In this document: positions 22,936 to 28,183 of the stretch, piece after piece | How the letters are laid out: each line of letters starts with the position of its first letter | Numbering within the stretch: position 1 is the stretch's first letter | The notes under the pieces: model-generated | Databases searched by the model: none | What the model saw: the letters and a program-made list of their open reading frames with translations, nothing else | What the model was told of the DNA's origin: nothing | Position numbers and translations under genes: made by a program | DNA from: Saccoglossus kowalevskii | Taxonomy: Eukaryota > Hemichordata > Enteropneusta > Harrimaniidae | DNA: 28,183 nt | Assembly (NCBI RefSeq): GCF_000003605.2 | Contig: NW_003143803.1 | Coordinates: forward strand, 136,115-164,297 | Direction of reading: 5' to 3'

Positions 22936-23073
22936 CATAATCACAGTCATTTTCGTCATCGCCACCATCGCAATCGATAAACAGGTCACATCTCATATGA
23001 AGAGGAATACATTTAGGCAGTGTATTTCCATTTGAAAATATGCCGGCCTTGCATTTGTATTCGCCCGGACAAA
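22936..23073 (-). CDS. LDL-receptor class A module exon (module 3, nearest to channel copy B)
   Basis: A 46-codon, phase 1-1 exon between an AG acceptor (plus CT at 23074-23075) and a GT donor (plus AC at 22934-22935). It encodes six cysteines in LDLa spacing: CPGEYKC, then a longer loop to KCIPLHMRC, then DLFIDC and a DGGDDENDC ending. The acidic DDE near the last cysteine matches the calcium-binding end of the fold, in which C1-C3, C2-C5 and C4-C6 pair. Its last codon is split after one base (G), which joins in frame to the TT that opens the first visible exon of copy B at 20497. It is therefore either part of that channel's extracellular domain or the end of a separate LDLa protein. Confidence 0.85.
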
Positions 23074-24927
23074 CTAGAAAATAGTTATACAAACATGTTG
23101 CTATTATATATTTAAAAAATAAGGTAATGCTCGTTAACTCAACATATCTCGGTATATGGCTATATAAAATCGAGTGATAAAGTAATTTCGAGCCTATCTG
23201 CTAGAAGCTGAACAAATGACACCTAAAGTAAATTACACCTGTCCAATGATTTGTTAAACCACCGCTTCAAATCATTGAGAAAATGCTTGCGAACCCACAT
23301 TGGTGAATATCTTGCCATAATTGTAGGAACTGCAAACGTTCAACAACTACAATATATTATAATGTGTTCATTGTTTGTGATGCAGGCATTCTTAGCGACA
23401 ATATCAGAAATATGTGTGTCAATGTCGTTAGACCCATGAACCAGTATCTAGTTTAAGCTATAAATTGAATGAGTATAAAATGACTTGTACCATGCAGACA
23501 GTTCGTTACAATAATTTGCCCTTAACACATTGAGAAGTAATACTGGATACGCGACAAATTAGTATGCTTGTTGAATATCACTGCGCCCACTGTTCCACAG
23601 TATTCGTGTATTTATAACAGTAAAAACAAGAAAAATGGAACACTATTTGAGGGAAATAACGGTCATTCGCGTCTGAGGTATCATGGCACTCTTATTATGT
23701 ATATGAAGCATTCTGTTGTATTAAAGTTTTACTTTAAATAGTAAGCAAGTTCGAGAAATTAAATGCATTATATCTTGATCAATCTGTCAGAGGATGTCAC
23801 ACATCAAACTGGTTGTCAGAAGGTTTCAACATTTACAGACAGTGTAAATAACTGTTGGTGCAGGGTAATCTTTCTGTGTGCATATATACATATGTGCACT
23901 TATTGCACTCGTATGTATACTCGTATGTTCAATTGTAGTGGAACCGTAACCACGATTATGCATCAAAACATAATATATACCAAGTTTTAATATCTTCCAT
24001 GGCTTATATGAGTTTATATGACTAGCATGCTCTGTACGATATTTGATATGCAGGTACACGATGTTCCGTTTCATGTGCCGCCTTTATGTGTATGGGGATG
24101 TACTCATTTCATCAAGATTTACATTTGATGATATACTGTATATTCATATTGAGTTAATTCGCTGATTTGCATTTCAGGTATTATTTGGTTTCAGACCATA
24201 ATCATGTTGTTTTTGTGCTTTTTTTACTTTTATATGATTAGTGAACAAAGTGCCGCTCGTATTTATATTGACATACCACATTGGTAAGCATATTTGTGTC
24301 AATAGTATAGAAAGGAAACTCGCAGCATTCATTGGCCCTAAATCGACATCCTTTTCTTTATTAATTGTTTATTAATCTAAGCTCAATTGTCACATACGGA
24401 TTGCAACAAGTATTTTACATGGACATACAACAGAACAATATACATGGGAGTTATTTTCATCACTCCTTGCCATTAATTGCTGTTATTCATTTACAATTGT
24501 TCATATACTGTGAATAAGCATCATTGACAAAAATATACAGTTATTACGAAGATACTTCAAAGTATGCACGAAGACAGTACAGCGGCAGTATCCACCGACG
24601 CGCAGCGGAGGTCGATGCGACAGCGTACTGTCTGAGTGCATACTTTGAGGTATCTTTGTAATAACCTCATTATTACACATCTTTTTCTCCCAAGGATAAA
24701 TCATGGGAATGCCGAAATATAAAAACAGAATCAACAAACTTCTTTGTATGGAGTCCGGTCAAACCCTTGTGGCAGCCATGTTTGTTTTTATTATTAGAGT
24801 TCGCTTACGCGTGTAGTCATTCCATATTTGGAATTCACATTTCCTAATATGGTACCTCAAAATTACGGCACGCTGTAACATATGTCGTTACAGTGGCAGA
24901 TGTATAATAATAATAATTAATACTTAC
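23074..24927. other. Intron between LDLa modules 2 and 3
   Basis: Bounded by a phase 1 donor and a phase 1 acceptor on the minus strand; 1854 bp. It holds the foldback element at 24540-24665 and otherwise AT-rich sequence without a further LDLa signature. Confidence 0.7.
24540..24665. mobile_element. Foldback/MITE-like hairpin with 41-bp inverted arms
   Basis: The left arm 24540-24580 (GTTATTACGAAGATACTTC onward, ending AGACAGTAC) and the right arm 24625-24665 are reverse complements with about five mismatches. The 44-bp centre is far richer in G and C than the surroundings, with GACGCGCAGCGGAGG. It lies between LDLa modules 2 and 3, so it is intronic if those exons are one gene. No target duplication is evident. 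Confidence 0.75.
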
Positions 24928-25044
24928 ATTCTGTACAGTTGACTTCATCTGATTTATCACCACAATCATTCCAACCATTACAAAGTATATCAAAATCAAC
25001 ACACCATCCACCTTTACATTGGAATTGGTCATCAGAACACACAT
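24928..25044 (-). CDS. LDL-receptor class A module exon (module 2, canonical)
   Basis: A 39-codon, phase 1-1 exon with clean splice sites. It encodes VCSDDQFQC, KGGWCVDFDILC and NGWNDCGDKSDEVNC, that is six cysteines with the FxC, CV and DxSDE hallmarks of an LDLa repeat. The calcium-site acidic residues are present. Phase is compatible with modules 1 and 3 on either side. LDLa modules are extracellular ligand-binding units, so the product should be a secreted or membrane protein. Confidence 0.92.
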
Positions 25045-25632
25045 CTGTGAAAACACATAAAAATAACGTCACATTTTCGAAGCTTGTGCAATGATATGAT
25101 TATGTTGCCACGAGGGTCAGCACATCTCTTGTGTATTGTAATTAAGCTAGTTATGGTTTTCTACGTTCATCCAAGATCAGACAATAACATTGACTAGAAT
25201 AACATAATTGTATGCACACGTTAATATAGAAATTAATAGATTGGCACTCTTGTAAAATGTAATGTTATTGTTTAGAAATATTTGATGATAACAAACTTGT
25301 AACGTAATGGTTTACAAGATCATTGATTAATTAATGATTATACGTTTAGTATTAATTGTAGACCCTCCGGGCAACATTCGTGACCAAATATAGGTTTTGG
25401 GTCAACACTCTATGTTCAGAATCATGGGATAAATATGTTACTCACTTTGACCTGCACCAGTTCAGACACACGCTCTTGACACCGCTTAATTAACCTAACA
25501 TAGATTATGGTGTGCATTGTGTCATATAGTATTTGAATAGCATTACTGATTTGGCCGACTGGGTGATAGCCAACCCAGAATTGGTGTACACGCACACCAT
25601 CAAAATATTATTAGTAAATTCAAATAACTCAC
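25045..25632. other. Intron between LDLa modules 1 and 2
   Basis: Minus-strand GT (plus AC at 25631-25632) to AG (plus CT at 25045-25046), 588 bp. Nothing recognised inside. Confidence 0.75.
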
Positions 25633-25746
25633 AGTCACAAAAAGCTTCGTCACTTCGGTCATTACAGTCGCCATACCCATCGCACCATGAGCTGATTTGT
25701 ATAAACTGAGTACTACGACATTGTTTAATTCCATTTGGTAGTGTTC
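25633..25746 (-). CDS. LDL-receptor class A-like module exon (module 1, lacks two cysteines)
   Basis: A 38-codon, phase 1-1 exon. It ends with a strong LDLa signature, WCDGYGDCNDRSDEAFC, which supplies C4, C5, C6 and the calcium ligands. The first half has only one cysteine (KQC, at the C2 position). The expected C1 position holds Leu and the C3 position holds Phe. C1 and C3 are disulfide partners in this fold, so a whole bond is missing rather than a random cysteine. Frame is open and splice signals are good, so this looks like a divergent working module rather than a dead exon. The preceding exon was not found. Confidence 0.78.
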
Positions 25747-28183
25747 CTGAAAAAAAAGTTAATAACAAAAATGAACCGGTCTAATAACAGAAATTAAAGT
25801 ACTTTATACTCGACACACATTTTTCCATCATTCAGTGATTTTCCTGTCAATGCAGTAGATGAGATGATGTTTTGGTCAAAATTAAAACTTACTCACTTAT
25901 TTTAGAGTCAAAGGATTTAATATCAATTTTTTTATTTGTATATGCACTGCGATGTATGTGTCCGCTGTTAGTTTGACCTGCTTCATTTTTAGTTTACTCT
26001 TGCATATATGACCAGTGAAACTATAACCACCTTGCCCTTTAGAAACAAATGTAATCACTATTCCTTTTGTTATATTTTGTAATATTTAAACTTTGAAGTG
26101 TTGAGAATTTTGGACTTGTCCCACAATTCTGCAGATGATATTGTACACACCCATGAACATGGCTTTGATAGGATGCATTGGCATAGTGGATTCAAAGTAA
26201 CATCACTCGCGTGCATCATTTTCTACAAGAGGATCAAACTGTTTTTGTTTGTTTTGTTCTGATATATTTTTGTAACCGGGGCGAACTGCATACACTAATA
26301 TTACCAAAAGAGAAGACCATGGTAACTGTTCTAAAATCACAGAGCAAACAGTTTTCATTCAATTCTGTATTGCAAATGTGATTATCTGACCCAGATATGA
26401 CTTATGTTACAAATGCAGGAGTATGTAGCGAAGCTTGTATAAGACATTTTGATAGCAAGTAAGTCCAAGATTTTGTAAGCCAGCACCACATTACTACATC
26501 AAACCAATCACAATGAACATTTATCTTTTATATACTGATGTAAATTATAGAGTAATTTGAACATGGTTTCAGGAATTATTTTGGCATTTGTTAACCTTCC
26601 AATGTCAAATATTATATGGTGTATAATTGTAGAAGGAATACCCGAAGAGAAAGTGTTTTGTAGGTTTAATTGCGACTTATGTAGCCTTTGTTCACGCATA
26701 AGTGTACGTTTCTTTTTGTGTAACATTTAATGAGTGAAAGTGGACTATAATTCTGTCTAGTACTATGATATGATGTGACCACCAACTGCACACTTTGTAC
26801 GACTTTTTGTACTGAGTTAGAAATTAACATATTATCTTGAGATTGACTTACTGTAGTAACAAATTTAATGAGCAATGAATCAACGTCTTGTTACACAGTA
26901 CCCAGTCAAAATACCTGCAACAACAAAATAACTACACAAAACACAAAGTCCAGCTTGAGCAGGCCAAAAGAAATACATTGCAGCCACTCGAGATGCAGTT
27001 TATTTGGCTTGCTTTTTAATTGAGTAATTAGACAATGAAGATGGTATTATATATCCAACATGTTATATATTTTCTGAAATCTTATTATACAAACTTTCAC
27101 CAAAAACAGAATTCACCAAAAATAGAAGTCGAGAAAACGGCTAATTTGCATATTTGCGCGTTAAACCGGGAATTACTGCTTTGTCGGACTTTCTAGACTA
27201 TTGAAATTGAAAGTTGACGTATAGACATAGACATTTTATGTAAAATCGTTGAACCAGAACAACTGCACTTGAATATATAAATCAGAAACACGTCATTCAT
27301 ACCAGTGTTTTGATGGGGTCGGTAAAACACGTGGCAATGGCCAGTAAATATGACGTCATCTCATGAATTACTAAACAAGGGCGGTCCTCAGAAGGTGACC
27401 TTTTATCACGACCAAAACATCATCGCTTCTCTTCCATGTATTTTCAATAAAAAATCTACGAGTATTTCAGACCCTATGGTTTAGAGTAGTGAAGAGTACA
27501 AAGTGAGATATTAAATTATTTATCGTCAATGAATTTTATATAGTATTGAGAACCAACTCCAGAAAGCGAACGCACAATAATGAATAATCGCGTAACCCTA
27601 GAATCGAAACGCGAGGCACAGAAGTTTTGTTCAGCGTTTCCAAGCTCATTTTTTCTATTTTTAAAAAACTGCAACATATTTGTTAAAAGAAGTATTTGAA
27701 TTATGTTCGTTTTTTAAGGAGGCAATTTAATTTTTTTAAATATTTTTTTCCGATTTTGGTACGCCCTATTCAGGGATTTTCTAAGACAGTCGTAGACAAT
27801 CAGCGCACGGATGTTCGTACAAAACATGCTGTTGTACTAACGGCAACTGTCGCCTGCAAGAAGAGAGCTCCAGCACCCACCGCAAAAGCTCTAAAATTGG
27901 GATGCTAGACAGTGTGCTTCGTTAGTTTTTTTAAAAAATGGAATGGCCGTCAAATTGACGCGGAGAAGAGGTCAGCACAAAACTAATAGGTCAAAAGAGT
28001 TGTTCAGTTACCTCTCCCTGTGATTTATTTTTCATGGAAATTATTTGCTTGTTTTCAACTAATTTTAGCGTACCTCTGCAACTTATTTTAGCATTGTCAG
28101 TTGTTTGCTTCATTGAATTAAACGGAGTTTGTCCGGCTACGAACAAAGCTGTCTCGCACGACCTAGCTAAACTTGCGAATGAT
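25747..28183. other. Right end of window: no gene recognised
   Basis: Upstream of LDLa module 1 on the minus strand. I searched for further LDLa exons (CDG..DC.D.SDE pattern) and for a DEG/ENaC TM1 exon on the minus strand and found neither. A 72-codon minus frame at 26508-26726 and a + frame at 27696-27908 have no recognisable motifs. Confidence 0.5.

Noticed and set aside
26508-26726. 72-codon minus frame as the missing TM1 or upstream exon
   Set aside because: No post-TM1 channel motif, no LDLa cysteines and no suitable splice sites with phase 1 were found.

Overview
This is animal genomic DNA: AT-rich, with spliceosomal introns (GT-AG, phases conserved), extracellular-domain modules typical of animals, and decayed transposable elements. 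The gene content (DEG/ENaC channel and LDL-receptor class A modules) fits an invertebrate, perhaps marine, but the sequence does not fix the phylum. There is no bacterial-style gene organisation, and most open frames in the window are chance frames in AT-rich intron or intergenic DNA.

Layout. (1) 334-4395, + strand: ten exons of a DEG/ENaC-family ion channel (copy A) running to a natural stop; the 5' end, including the first membrane helix, lies left of the window. (2) 4396-4663: its 3' flank. (3) 4664-14477: about 10 kb without a recognisable gene, with small palindromes, inverted repeats and microsatellites. (4) 14746-20497, - strand: copy B of the same channel, with the same ten exons, identical exon lengths and phases, and about 94% protein identity by my hand count. 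A and B point at each other, so they are arms of a large inverted duplication. Copy B's introns have gained a MITE-like element and a degenerate repeat array. (5) 20498-22935, - strand: intron or intergenic DNA holding a nonsense-ridden Ty3/Gypsy integrase relic. (6) 22936-25746, - strand: three phase 1-1 exons each encoding an LDL-receptor class A module. Their splice phase joins exactly to the first visible exon of copy B, so they may be the upstream ectodomain of copy B. (7) 25747-28183: no gene recognised.

The most interesting points are: two tiny (31-32 bp) palindromic insertions, each bracketed by its own perfect 7-bp direct repeat; the possible LDLa-DEG/ENaC architecture, including an LDLa module that lacks one whole disulfide pair; and uneven divergence between the channel copies, where an intron block is more conserved than some exons. 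All coordinates and identities were read by hand from the sequence.
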